Part shown: positions 1 to 7,968 of the stretch, in pieces
Layout: each line of letters starts with the position of its first letter
Numbering within the stretch: the stretch's first letter is position 1
Assembly: GCF_000308575.1 (NCBI RefSeq)
Contig: NZ_BAFZ01000068.1
Span: 1-64,000 of the forward strand
DNA: 64,000 nt
Source of the DNA: Nocardia exalbida NBRC 100660
GTDB lineage: Bacteria > Actinomycetota > Actinomycetes > Mycobacteriales > Mycobacteriaceae
Reading direction: 5' to 3'
Translations under genes and position numbers: made by a program
Notes under the pieces: generated by a model
Database searches by the model: none
Seen by the model: only the letters and a program-made list of their open reading frames with translations
What the model was told of the DNA's origin: nothing

Positions 1-14
1 GTGCGGAGGCGGCG

Positions 15-272
15 ATGAAGACGCTCTACAAACCGCTCGGCCTGGTGATCAGCGTGCTCGGCGGCCTGGCGGCGAACGCGGTGTTCAGCAAGGTGTGGAC
101 GCGGATCACCGGGGAGGACCAGGCCCCTTCCTCGACCGCGCGAGACCATTCCTGGCGCGAGGTGCTGTTCGCCGCGGCCTTGCAGGGCGCGGTGTTCGGC
201 CTGGTCAAGGCCGCGATCGATCGTGCGGGCGCGAGCGGTTACGAATCGCTCACCGGCACTTGGCCGGAATAG
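15..272 (+). CDS. DUF4235 family small membrane protein
   Basis: This 85-residue protein matches the look of the actinobacterial DUF4235 family. It has an N-terminal hydrophobic segment at about residues 7-24 (LGLVISVLGGLAANAVF), a short charged linker containing WTRITGEDQAP, and a second hydrophobic stretch near residues 50-66 (FAAALQGAVFGLVKAA). Two membrane passes with a cytoplasmic or periplasmic linker are therefore likely. The function of the family is unknown to me. The ATG follows a purine-rich GGAGGCGGCG, consistent with a ribosome binding site. The gene is followed by a long intergenic stretch with a large hairpin that may end its transcript. The family call rests on recognising the pattern and has not been searched. 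Confidence 0.75.
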   Translation: MKTLYKPLGLVISVLGGLAANAVFSKVWTRITGEDQAPSSTARDHSWREVLFAAALQGAVFGLVKAAIDRAGASGYESLTGTWPE

Positions 273-609
273 CGCCACGGTGCCGGAGCGGCAGTCCGCC
301 GCCGCTCGAAACCGCTGCCGCCGCCGTGAGTTCGGACACGCCTTCCAGGTGCCCGAACTTACGGCGGCGGCATTCGTTGTGCACGGGGGCCGATTTCCGT
401 ACCCGCGCGCAGCGTCCTCCGGCCCCTGATATCGCATGGTCTGAGGCGGGACGCGGCGCACGGGGTGATTGCACCGGAGCGTGATGGGGTAAGTTGGCCG
501 CGGAATGCTCGCTCTCTGCGCCGTGTCCGACTGCGCAAGAGATGCGAACCTGAGCGGAGGTCGACGTGGCGTACTGCCGAGGACGCGTGGCCGGCACGGG
601 AGGTGGATT
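273..609. other. Intergenic region with a large hairpin
   Basis: No convincing gene lies in these 337 bases; open frames here lack start sites and family signals. The main content is the long inverted repeat listed at 316-372. The promoter of the following STAS gene should lie in the right half. Confidence 0.5.
316..372. terminator. Long hairpin downstream of the DUF4235 gene
   Basis: Two 20-base arms (316-335 and 353-372) are reverse complements at 19 of 20 positions, with a 17-base loop. The arms begin TGCCGCCGCCGT and end ACGGCGGCGGCA. It lies 44 bases after the DUF4235 stop. There is no T-tract, as is common for actinobacterial terminators. The arms are longer than a terminator needs, so a mobile or repeat origin is also possible. 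Confidence 0.5.
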
Positions 610-978
610 GTGAGTTCCGAAAGCGCGCCCCGGGCGCTGGAGGTCGAGGTGCGGTCGGCGGAGGGCACGGTGGTCGTCACCGTGCACGGCGAGATCGACA
701 TGGCGTCCGCGCCGCGCTTGCAATCGGCGCTCGACGAGGCGCTGCGCGACACACCGGCCGCGGTCGTGGTGGACATGTCGAACGTCGGGTTCCTCGGCTC
801 CGCTGGGCTGAGCGTCCTGCTGGCGGCCTCGGAGGCCACCGGATCCGGTGGCTTGCGTGTGGTCCCCAGCGACGCGGCGCGCAGGCCGATCGAGGTCACC
901 GCGCTGGACCGTTTGCTCACGGTATGCGACTCCGTCGAGGCCGCGCTGGCAGTCGACGAGACCCAAGCCCCCAGCTGA
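610..978 (+). CDS. STAS-domain anti-sigma factor antagonist
   Basis: A 122-residue protein consisting of a single STAS domain, as in SpoIIAA/RsbV-type anti-anti-sigma factors, which bind and neutralise anti-sigma kinases in the cytoplasm. The core reads VVTVHGEIDMASAPRLQSAL, then VVVDMSNVGFLGSAGLSVLL. Ser64, in FLGSAGL, sits where the regulated serine of SpoIIAA lies. The residue usually Asp before that serine is Gly63 here, which may affect phosphorylation. A GTG start at 610 is chosen because GGGAGGTG precedes it at good spacing; an upstream in-frame ATG at 505 would add a low-complexity arginine-rich tail with no domain. No partner kinase gene is adjacent, so the sigma factor controlled is unknown. 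Confidence 0.85.
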   Translation: MSSESAPRALEVEVRSAEGTVVVTVHGEIDMASAPRLQSALDEALRDTPAAVVVDMSNVGFLGSAGLSVLLAASEATGSGGLRVVPSDAARRPIEVTALDRLLTVCDSVEAALAVDETQAPS

Positions 979-984
979 GCGTCC

Positions 985-1001
985 GGCACCGCTTCGGTGC
1001 C
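985..1001 (+). terminator. Terminator hairpin after the STAS gene
   Basis: A perfect inverted repeat, GGCACCG CTT CGGTGCC, starts seven bases after the STAS stop codon. It probably ends the STAS transcript before the P450 gene. Confidence 0.65.
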
Positions 1002-1094
1002 GCTCGGACCCCGCTACGGTTTCGACCCCGCGTCGCCGGGTATCTGCCCGGTCGTCGGCACCGTGCCGATCTGAGCGCACCGGGAGGAGGCCGT

Positions 1095-2447
1095 ATGGCA
1101 GACAACCGCGAACACCGACTGGTGGGAGTGCCCGCGGTGGCGGCACTGGCGGATCTCGGATTCGCCTCGGTCGCCTCGGGGGTCATCGCGCGACGTCGGC
1201 CGGTCCTGGGCCTGCTCGAACGCACCGGGGCCGATTCGCGGGCGATCGAGCGCGTGCGGCAGCTGCGGCGGGAGTTCGGTGCGGGTCCGGTTGAGCTGGT
1301 GGTGCCGGGGCGCCGGATCGTGGTCGTTCTCGACCCGCAGGACGTCGGGCGGGTCCTGGCCGACGCGCCGACGCCGTTTCACCCGGCCAATCGCGAGAAG
1401 CGCGCCGCACTGCGCCAGTTCCAGCCGCACGGTGTCCTGCTGTCCGAAGGCCCGATCCGCGATCAGCGCCGGGCCGTGAACGAGGCGGCGCTGGAGTCCG
1501 CCGAGCCGCTGCACCGCCTGGCCGGGCCGTTCGCCGAGGCCATCGCGGAGGAGGCGCGCGAGATGATCGTGTCCGCCCTGCACCGCGGTCACCTGGACGC
1601 GCGGCAGTTCACCACGCGCTGGTGGCGGCTGGTGCGACGGATCGTGCTCGGTGAGCGGGGCCGCGACGACACGGTGCTCACCGACGAGCTGTCCCGGCTG
1701 CGCTCGGCGGGCAATTGGTCGTTCCTGGCGCCCGCGCATCGCAGGCAGCGCGATCAATTCACCAATCGGCTCTACCGGCACGTCGAGTCCGCACCCCCGG
1801 ACAGCCTGGCCGGGGCACTGGCCGCGGTGCCCGCGGGCGGGGCGACCGATCCGGTCGGGCAGATACCGCATTGGTTGTTCGCCTTCGACGCGGCGGGCAT
1901 CGCGCTGAGCCGGGCGCTGGCGGTGCTGAGCACCCATCCCGAGCACCACGCCCGCGCGCTGGCGGACGCCGTCGACCCGGACCGCGTCGACCTGCGCGGC
2001 TATCTGCGCGCCTGCGTGCTCGAGTCGGTACGGCTATGGCCGACCACGCCCATGTTGCTACGGGACATCACCGCCGACACCCAATGGCGCGACGGCGAGG
2101 AGCGCTTCACCATCGCGGCGGGCGCGGCACTGATGATCGCGGTCGCGGCGTTCCACCGGGACGCCGAGCTGCTGCCGTTCGCCGACCAGTTCGTCCCGGA
2201 GATCTGGCTCGACGGCCGCGCGGAGCAGTACCCCCAGTTGGTGCCGTTCAGCGCGGGCCCCGCCGACTGCCCGGGCCGCAACCTGGTGCTGTTCGTCACC
2301 AGCGCGCTGCTCGCGCACCTGTTGACCTCCGCCGACTTCCGGCTGCGGTCCACGCCCCGGCCGAACCCGGACGCTCCGCTGCCGGTGACCTTGAACAATT
2401 TCGGGCTCGACTTCACCGTCGAGCCGTGCATGACGCAGGCAGGCTGA
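1095..2447 (+). CDS. Cytochrome P450 with unusual I-helix
   Basis: A 450-residue cytochrome P450. The heme-ligand loop FSAGPADCPGR is clear, with the thiolate Cys at residue 392, and the K-helix ExxR is ESVRLWP starting at residue 310. The substrate cannot be told from sequence. The I-helix region near residues 263-275 reads FAFDAAGIALSRAL: the usual acid-threonine pair used for oxygen activation is replaced by Ala-Leu, so catalysis may be atypical (peroxide-driven, substrate-assisted, or dehydratase-like). The ATG at 1095 follows GGGAGGAGG at 1082-1090, and its N terminus suits a soluble P450. The frame stays open upstream to 465, but that extension overlaps the STAS gene and is arginine-rich shadow sequence. 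No ferredoxin or reductase gene is adjacent. Confidence 0.9.
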   Translation: MADNREHRLVGVPAVAALADLGFASVASGVIARRRPVLGLLERTGADSRAIERVRQLRREFGAGPVELVVPGRRIVVVLDPQDVGRVLADAPTPFHPANREKRAALRQFQPHGVLLSEGPIRDQRRAVNEAALESAEPLHRLAGPFAEAIAEEAREMIVSALHRGHLDARQFTTRWWRLVRRIVLGERGRDDTVLTDELSRLRSAGNWSFLAPAHRRQRDQFTNRLYRHVESAPPDSLAGALAAVPAGGATDPVGQIPHWLFAFDAAGIALSRALAVLSTHPEHHARALADAVDPDRVDLRGYLRACVLESVRLWPTTPMLLRDITADTQWRDGEERFTIAAGAALMIAVAAFHRDAELLPFADQFVPEIWLDGRAEQYPQLVPFSAGPADCPGRNLVLFVTSALLAHLLTSADFRLRSTPRPNPDAPLPVTLNNFGLDFTVEPCMTQAG

Positions 2448-2451
2448 TCGT

Positions 2452-2480
2452 CTGTCGCGGAAGGCTCGCTTCCGCGACAG
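2452..2480. terminator. Hairpin between the P450 and WYL genes
   Basis: Perfect 12-base arms, CTGTCGCGGAAG and CTTCCGCGACAG, enclose a 5-base loop. The hairpin starts five bases after the P450 stop and ends 16 bases before the WYL start. It is probably a terminator, but it is close enough to the next start to act on that gene's leader. Confidence 0.65.
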
Positions 2481-2496
2481 CTGCCATGATCGAGCC

Positions 2497-3456
2497 ATGC
2501 TGGAAACCTCCGCACGCCTGTTGCGGCTGCTGTCTCTGCTGCAACTGCGGCGCGACTGGACCGGGCCCGCGCTGGCCGAACGGCTCGGCGTCTCCACCCG
2601 GACCGTGCGCACCGACATCGAGCGCCTGCGGACGCTCGGGTATCCCGTGCATGCCACCCCGGGCGTCGCCGGAGGTTACCGGCTCGGGGCCGGATCGGCG
2701 CTGCCGCCGCTGCTGCTGGACGACGAGGAAGCCGTGGCGGTGGCGGTCGGGCTGGTCACCGCCGCCAACGGAGCGGTCACCGGCATCGAGGAGACGTCGG
2801 TGCGGGCGCTGACGAAACTGCGGCAAGTGTTGCCGTTCCGATTGCGGCACCGCGTCGACACGCTGACCGCGGCCACCGTGCACGTGTCCGGCGACGGACA
2901 ATCCACCGTGGACGCGGCGGTGCTCACCGCGGTCGCGGACGCGATCCGGGCGAGCGAGCGATTGCGCTTCGACTACGAAAGCCATGGCGGCGCACCTTCC
3001 CGCCGGGATGTCGAGCCGCACCATATGGTGCACTGGTGGGGTCGCTGGTATCTGGTCGCATGGGATGTGGGGCGCGGCGACTGGCGTACCTTCCGCGTCG
3101 ACCGGATCGCGCCGAAGGTTCCGCACGGGCCACGATTCACCCCCCGCGCCGTCTCCGAGGAGGAGATCGCCGAGCGAGTGCAGCGCGGCGTGGGCGCCGC
3201 CACGTGGCGCTACCGTGCCCGGGTCCGCATGGCCGCCCCGGCGGACGTGATCCGGGCCCGGCTGCCCGCGGCGGTGGAGGTGATACCGGACGGGCCGGAA
3301 CACTGTGTGGCGCTGGTAGGTTCGGATTCCCCTCGAATGCTGACGTGGTATCTCGGCCTCGCCGGTGTCGACTTCGAGGTGCTCGACTCCCCCGCGCTCG
3401 CCGAACACCTGGTTGCCGCGGCCGACCGTTTCCTTCGGGCGGCCGGGCGGAAATGA
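2497..3456 (+). CDS. HTH-WYL transcriptional regulator (YafY/DeoR-like)
   Basis: A 319-residue one-component regulator. Residues about 1-60 form a DeoR-like winged helix (ALAERLGVSTRTVRTDIERL, then LGYPVHATPGVAGGYRLG), and residues about 140-230 form the WYL domain (HHMVHWWGRWYLVAWDVGRG, with DWRTFRVDRI following). A C-terminal extension typical of WYL proteins completes it. WYL domains bind ligands, often nucleic acids or nucleotides; no ligand can be inferred here. The gene is co-directional with the P450 gene upstream but separated from it by a hairpin. It converges with the exported-protein gene downstream, with a bidirectional terminator between them. It is distinct from pafB/pafC at 33-35 kb, which lack this GGY-containing HTH. 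Confidence 0.88.
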   Translation: MLETSARLLRLLSLLQLRRDWTGPALAERLGVSTRTVRTDIERLRTLGYPVHATPGVAGGYRLGAGSALPPLLLDDEEAVAVAVGLVTAANGAVTGIEETSVRALTKLRQVLPFRLRHRVDTLTAATVHVSGDGQSTVDAAVLTAVADAIRASERLRFDYESHGGAPSRRDVEPHHMVHWWGRWYLVAWDVGRGDWRTFRVDRIAPKVPHGPRFTPRAVSEEEIAERVQRGVGAATWRYRARVRMAAPADVIRARLPAAVEVIPDGPEHCVALVGSDSPRMLTWYLGLAGVDFEVLDSPALAEHLVAAADRFLRAAGRK

Positions 3457-3487
3457 CGTGGGATCGCGAGCTTTCGCACAGACGAAA

Positions 3488-3523
3488 CGGCCGCGCTCGA
3501 TGCCAGGGCACCGAGCGCGGCCG
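3488..3523. terminator. Bidirectional terminator
   Basis: Perfect 12-base arms, CGGCCGCGCTCG and CGAGCGCGGCCG, enclose a 12-base loop. They lie between the converging WYL regulator and exported-protein genes, so the hairpin can serve both. Confidence 0.75.
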
Positions 3524-3549
3524 ACAGCGCCCCGCGAATCAGTCCCGCA

Positions 3550-4074
3550 CTACCGGCTGGCGCCCGCGGCGGCACCGATGAGGCCGCCGACCACGCAACC
3601 GGGGAAGACCCCCACGATGAAGAACACGAGACCGACCAGCGCCCCGATGGCACAGCCGATCGCCACCCCGCCCAATGTGGACCCCGCGTCACCGATGAAC
3701 TGCGGCGCGCCCGGTTCCGGGACGGCGGCTCCGATGGGGCTCAAGGTCAACGTCGTCCCGGCCGCATCGATGTCGGGCGCCACTTCGACCCGCTGGCCGA
3801 ACATGGACACCATGGTCGTGGGCACCGTGGTCACGACCGACCCGTCGGGCCCCAGCACCGCGATCCCCTCCGGCGTGCGGGCGAACGTACCGGAGTCGAG
3901 CGTGACCACAGCGCTCGTCCGGTCCGGCGCGACGGACGTGGTGTAGGAGACACCGCTCTCGTTCCCGCTCACCACGGGGTCGTAGATCTCGGCCTGCCCG
4001 TACGCCGTCGCCGCGGTCACGCCGGTGGCGGCAATGGTCAGCAGCGTGGTCGCAACCAATTCTCTGAACTTCAT
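3550..4074 (-). CDS. Exported glycine-zipper protein (paralog 1)
   Basis: A 174-residue protein I cannot assign to a named family. It has a classical signal peptide (MKFRELVATTLLTIAATGVT, then a probable cleavage after AYG). The central domain, about residues 27-125, is rich in beta-type residues. The C-terminal part is a glycine-rich hydrophobic stretch, GALVGLVFFIVGVFPGCVVG and GLIGAAAGASR, resembling a glycine zipper that could insert in a membrane. The start at 4074 is chosen over the ATG at 4086 because GGGAAGG lies just upstream. It is clearly similar in order and motifs to the protein at 21323-21940, which sits between cobL and cobK. This copy lies directly downstream of cobN on the same strand, about 170 bases away. 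Confidence 0.75.
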   Translation of the reverse strand: MKFRELVATTLLTIAATGVTAATAYGQAEIYDPVVSGNESGVSYTTSVAPDRTSAVVTLDSGTFARTPEGIAVLGPDGSVVTTVPTTMVSMFGQRVEVAPDIDAAGTTLTLSPIGAAVPEPGAPQFIGDAGSTLGGVAIGCAIGALVGLVFFIVGVFPGCVVGGLIGAAAGASR

Positions 4075-4246
4075 GAGCCTTCCCATCCTCAGCAGATTCG
4101 ATCTGTCGTTACCTGGGTACAGCCGTGAAACACTAGCGATTATAGGCGTTGGGCATCACCATTTCCGGTACTTGAGAATGTCCGAAATGTCTTGCCCGCC
4201 AAGCTGTTCGGCGGTCACCCAGGAGAGGACGGGAAGGCCGCTCCCG

Positions 4247-7200
4247 CTACTCCAGCTCCCCTTCGGTCTCCAAGTAGACCTGCCGCAGTCGATCGAGCGT
4301 GTCCGGTTCGGGGTGTTCCCACAGTTTGCGCTCGGCCGCCTCCAGCAGCCGCTCGGCAATTCCGTGCAGCGCCCAAGGATTGGACTGCTCCATGAACTTC
4401 CGGTTCACCTCGTCGAAAACGTAGCTCTCCGAGAGCTTCTCGTACATCCAATCGGCCACCACGTTGGTGGTGGCGTCATAGCCGAACAGGTAGTCGACGG
4501 TCGCCGCCATTTCGAACGCGCCCTTGTAGCCGTGCCTGCGCATCGCCTCGAGCCACCGGGGGTTCACCACACGGGCCCGGAACACCCGCGCAGTCTCCTC
4601 GGACAGGGTCCGGGTACGCACCGCGTCCGGGCGGGTGCTGTCGCCGATGTAGGCCTCCGGGTTCTTGCCCGTCAGCGCGCGCACCGTCGCGACCATGCCG
4701 CCGTGGAACTGGAAATAGTCGTCGGAGTCGGCGATGTCGTGCTCGCGGGTGTCGGTGTTCTTGGCCGCCACGGCGATCCGCCGGTACGCGCCGCGCATGT
4801 CCTCGGCGGCGGGCGCGCCGTCGAGGTCGCGTCCGTAGGCGTAGCCGCCCCAGGTGGTGTACACCTGCGCGAGATCGTCGTCGGTGCGCCAGCTCTTCGA
4901 ATCGATCAGCTGCAGCAGGCCGGCCCCGTAGGTGCCGGGCTTGGAGCCGAAGATGCGGGTGGTGGCGCGCCGCCGGTCGCCGTGCTCGGCGAGATCGGCC
5001 TGGGCATGCGCCCGCACGTAGTTCGCCTCACCCGGCTCGTCCAGGTCGGCGACCAGGCGGACCGCATCGTCGAGCAGGGCGAGCACGTGCGGGAACGCGT
5101 CGCGGAAGAAGCCGCTGATGCGCACCGTCACATCGATGCGGGGACGGCCGAGTTCGGCGAGCGAGATCACCTCGAGCGTGCTGACGCGGCGGCTCGCCTC
5201 GTCCCAGACCGGCCGGACGCCCAGCAGCGCGAGAACTTCGGCGATGTCGTCGCCGGAGGTGCGCATGGCGGAGGTACCCCAGATCGACAGGCCCACCGAC
5301 CGCGGGTACTCGCCGTGATCGGCGCGGTAGCGCTCCAGCAGGGATTCCGCCATCGCCTGCCCGGTCTCCCAGGCCAGCCGGGACGGCACGGCCTTGGGAT
5401 CGACCGAGTAGAAATTGCGTCCGGTCGGCAGGACGTTGATCAGGCCGCGCAGCGGCGAACCGCTCGGGCCCGCCGGGATGAACCCGCCGTCGAGCGCGTG
5501 CAGCACCCGCTCGATCTCCACGCCGGTCTGCCGCAGGCGCGGCACCACCTCGGTGGCCGCGAACCGCAGCACCCGGCGCACCTCGGGGTCGTCGGTGATG
5601 CCGTCCACCGCCCCGGGCGACCAGTCCGCCGCCTGCAACGCCGCGACCAGCGCGCGGGCGCGGTCCTCCACGGCGTCCACGCGCTCGCGCGCCTCCCCGC
5701 CCGACTCGTCCAGGCCGAGGGCTTCGCGCAGACCGGGCACGGTGCGCTCGCCGCCCCACAGCTGGCGCGCGCGCAGCATGGCCAGCACCAGATCGAGTTC
5801 GCTCTCCCCCGCCGGGGCTTGTCCCAGGATGTGCAGGCCGTCGCGGATCTGCACGTCCTTGATCTCGCACAGCCAGCCGTCGACGTGCAGCAGCATGTCG
5901 TCGAAGGAGTCCTCGTCCGGGCGCTCGGTGAGGCCGAGGTCGTGGTCCATCTTCGCGGCGCGCATCAACGTCCAGATCTGCTGGCGGATTGCGGGCAGCT
6001 TGGCCGGGTCCAGCGCGGAGATATTGGCGTGCTCGTCGAGCAACTGCTCCAGACGTGAGATGTCGCCGTAGCTTTCGGCCCGGGCCATCGGCGGGATCAG
6101 GTGATCCACCAGGGTGGCGTGCGCGCGCCGCTTGGCCTGGGTGCCCTCACCGGGGTCGTTCACCAGGAACGGATAGATCAGCGGCAAGTCGCCGAGCGCG
6201 GCATCGGTTCCGCACGAAGCCGACATGCCCAGCGTTTTGCCCGGCAGCCACTCCAGATTCCCGTGCTTGCCCAGGTGCACCATCGCGTCCGCGCCGAAAC
6301 CGTCGGGCGAGCCGAGCCACCGGTAGGCCGCCAGGTAGTGGTGGCTGGGTGGCAGATCGGGGTCGTGGTAGATCGCGACGGGGTTCTCGCCGAAACCACG
6401 CGGCGGCTGCACCATGAGCGCGACATTGCCGAAACGCAGCGCGGCGATGACGATCTCCCCGCCCGGGTCGGACGAGCGGTCGACGTAGAGTTCGCCCGGT
6501 GGCGGGCCCCACGCTTCCACCACGGCCTCGCGCAGGTCGCCGGGCAGGGTGTCGAACCAGGCCGCGTAGGTGGCCGCGCCGATGCGGATCGGGTTGCCCT
6601 CGAGCTGTTCGGCGGTCAGCCAGTCGGGGTCCTGGCCGCCCGCCGCGATCAGGGCGTGGATGAGGGCGTCGCCGTCCCGCTCGTCCAAGCCGGGGACCTC
6701 GCCGGGTGCGCCGAGATCGTAACCGGCGGCACGCATTTCGGTGAGCAGGCGGATCGCGCTGGCCGGGGTGTCCAGGCCGACGGCGTTGCCGATGCGGGCG
6801 TGCTTGGTCGGGTAGGCCGACAACATGACCGCGATGCGCTTGCGCGCGGCGGGGATGTGGCGCAGCCGCGCGTAGCGCGTCGCGATGCCGGCGACCCGGG
6901 CGGCGCGCTCGGGATCGGGGACGTAGGTGGACAGGCCGTCGGCGTCGAATTCCTTGAACGAGAACGGGACCGTGATGATCCGTCCGTCGAATTCCGGCAC
7001 CGCGACCTGGGTGGCGACGTCCAGCGGTGACAGCCCGTCGTCGTTGGCCTCCCACTGCGCGCGGCCGGTGGTCAGGCACAGCCCTTGCAGGATGGGCACG
7101 TCCAGGTCGGCGAGCGCGCCGACATCCCACGCCTCGTCCTCGCCGCCCGCCGACGCGGTGGCGGGCTTGGTGCCGCCGGCGGCCAGCACCGTCACCACCA

Positions 7201-7822
7201 GCGCGTCGGCGCTGCGCAGGGTCGCGATCAACTCGGGTTCGGGGGTGCGCAGCGACGCGCAGTACAGCGGCAGCGCCCGCGCGCCCGCCTGTTCGATCGC
7301 GGTGCACAGCGCGTCGACGTAGGCGGTGTTGCCCGCCAGATGCTGGGCGCGGTAGTAGATCACCGCCACCGTCGGGCCGTCGGCCTGCCCGGCGGCGACC
7401 CGGTCCAGTTCGCCCCAGCTGGGCAACTGGATCGGGGGTTCGAAACCGTGGCCGGTCAGCAGCACGGTGTCGGACAGGAAATTGTGCAGCTGGCGCAGGT
7501 TCTCCGGGCCACCTGCGGCGAGGTAGTTGTGCGCGTCGGCCGCGACGCCGCCCGGCACGGTGGAGCACTCCATCAGTTCGGCGTCCGGGGCGATCTCGCC
7601 GCCGAGCGCGACGAGCGGGATCCCGCTCGCGCGCAGCGCCTCCAGCCCGTCCTCCCAGGCCCGCTTGCCACCGAGGATGCGCACGATCACCAGATCGGCG
7701 CCGTCGAGCAGGCCGGGCAGGTCGTCGACCAGCAGGCGAGCCGGATTCCCCCAGCGGTAATCCGCGCCGCTGGCGCGGGCACTGAGCAGATCGGTGTCGG
7801 ACGTGGACAACAACACAATCAC
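4247..7822 (-). CDS. cobN: Cobaltochelatase subunit CobN
   Basis: A 1191-residue CobN, the large subunit of aerobic cobaltochelatase, which with CobS and CobT inserts Co(II) into hydrogenobyrinic acid a,c-diamide using ATP. The length fits the family. Landmarks are VHLGKHGNLEWLPGK near the middle and IWGTSAMRTSGDD in the C-terminal third, both conserved in CobN/BchH proteins. The GTG start at 7822 gives MIVLLSTSDTDLLSA, a normal CobN beginning. A cobalamin riboswitch lies in the leader, so expression should fall when cobalamin is abundant. In M. tuberculosis the homologous gene (Rv2062c) also sits beside cobG. Neither CobS nor CobT is encoded in this window. Confidence 0.97.
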   Translation of the reverse strand: MIVLLSTSDTDLLSARASGADYRWGNPARLLVDDLPGLLDGADLVIVRILGGKRAWEDGLEALRASGIPLVALGGEIAPDAELMECSTVPGGVAADAHNYLAAGGPENLRQLHNFLSDTVLLTGHGFEPPIQLPSWGELDRVAAGQADGPTVAVIYYRAQHLAGNTAYVDALCTAIEQAGARALPLYCASLRTPEPELIATLRSADALVVTVLAAGGTKPATASAGGEDEAWDVGALADLDVPILQGLCLTTGRAQWEANDDGLSPLDVATQVAVPEFDGRIITVPFSFKEFDADGLSTYVPDPERAARVAGIATRYARLRHIPAARKRIAVMLSAYPTKHARIGNAVGLDTPASAIRLLTEMRAAGYDLGAPGEVPGLDERDGDALIHALIAAGGQDPDWLTAEQLEGNPIRIGAATYAAWFDTLPGDLREAVVEAWGPPPGELYVDRSSDPGGEIVIAALRFGNVALMVQPPRGFGENPVAIYHDPDLPPSHHYLAAYRWLGSPDGFGADAMVHLGKHGNLEWLPGKTLGMSASCGTDAALGDLPLIYPFLVNDPGEGTQAKRRAHATLVDHLIPPMARAESYGDISRLEQLLDEHANISALDPAKLPAIRQQIWTLMRAAKMDHDLGLTERPDEDSFDDMLLHVDGWLCEIKDVQIRDGLHILGQAPAGESELDLVLAMLRARQLWGGERTVPGLREALGLDESGGEARERVDAVEDRARALVAALQAADWSPGAVDGITDDPEVRRVLRFAATEVVPRLRQTGVEIERVLHALDGGFIPAGPSGSPLRGLINVLPTGRNFYSVDPKAVPSRLAWETGQAMAESLLERYRADHGEYPRSVGLSIWGTSAMRTSGDDIAEVLALLGVRPVWDEASRRVSTLEVISLAELGRPRIDVTVRISGFFRDAFPHVLALLDDAVRLVADLDEPGEANYVRAHAQADLAEHGDRRRATTRIFGSKPGTYGAGLLQLIDSKSWRTDDDLAQVYTTWGGYAYGRDLDGAPAAEDMRGAYRRIAVAAKNTDTREHDIADSDDYFQFHGGMVATVRALTGKNPEAYIGDSTRPDAVRTRTLSEETARVFRARVVNPRWLEAMRRHGYKGAFEMAATVDYLFGYDATTNVVADWMYEKLSESYVFDEVNRKFMEQSNPWALHGIAERLLEAAERKLWEHPEPDTLDRLRQVYLETEGELE

Positions 7823-7864
7823 GGGTGGCAGCCTTCCTCGGGTGACGCGCCCATCGGGGGGTTC

Positions 7865-7968
7865 GCTGCTCGCCGGAGAGGGTCTGGCTTTCTACAGTGG
7901 CGCGACCGCACCGGACTTCCACCGGTTTCCTCGTCGTCCGCCGAGCACGCCGATGCTACCTGCCGTTC
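7865..7968 (-). promoter_or_regulatory. Cobalamin riboswitch upstream of cobN
   Basis: Read on the minus strand, the leader contains GAGGAAACCGGTGGAAGTCC, then GGTGCGGTCGCGCCACTGTA, then AAAGCCAGACC. These match the conserved core and B12-box pattern of the adenosylcobalamin riboswitch class. The 5' boundary is approximate and may reach into the end of the tetR gene. The element is compact, with little between the core and the B12 box, as often seen in actinobacteria. It lies 40-150 bases upstream of the cobN GTG, fitting translational or transcriptional repression by cobalamin. Confidence 0.85.

Noticed and set aside
465..1094. N-terminal extension of the P450 reading frame to 465, giving 660 residues
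   Set aside because: The extension overlaps the STAS gene in another frame, is arginine-rich and lacks P450 sequence; ATG 1095 has a good ribosome site.
4150..4250. Short minus-strand frame ending in SDILKYRKW, downstream of the cobN stop
   Set aside because: The end looks protein-like, and a 20-codon GTG-started frame could be drawn, but there is no ribosome site or family match.
4025..6058. Long plus-strand open frame of 677 codons
   Set aside because: It is antisense to cobN, whose family motifs are unambiguous; long shadow frames are expected in GC-rich DNA.
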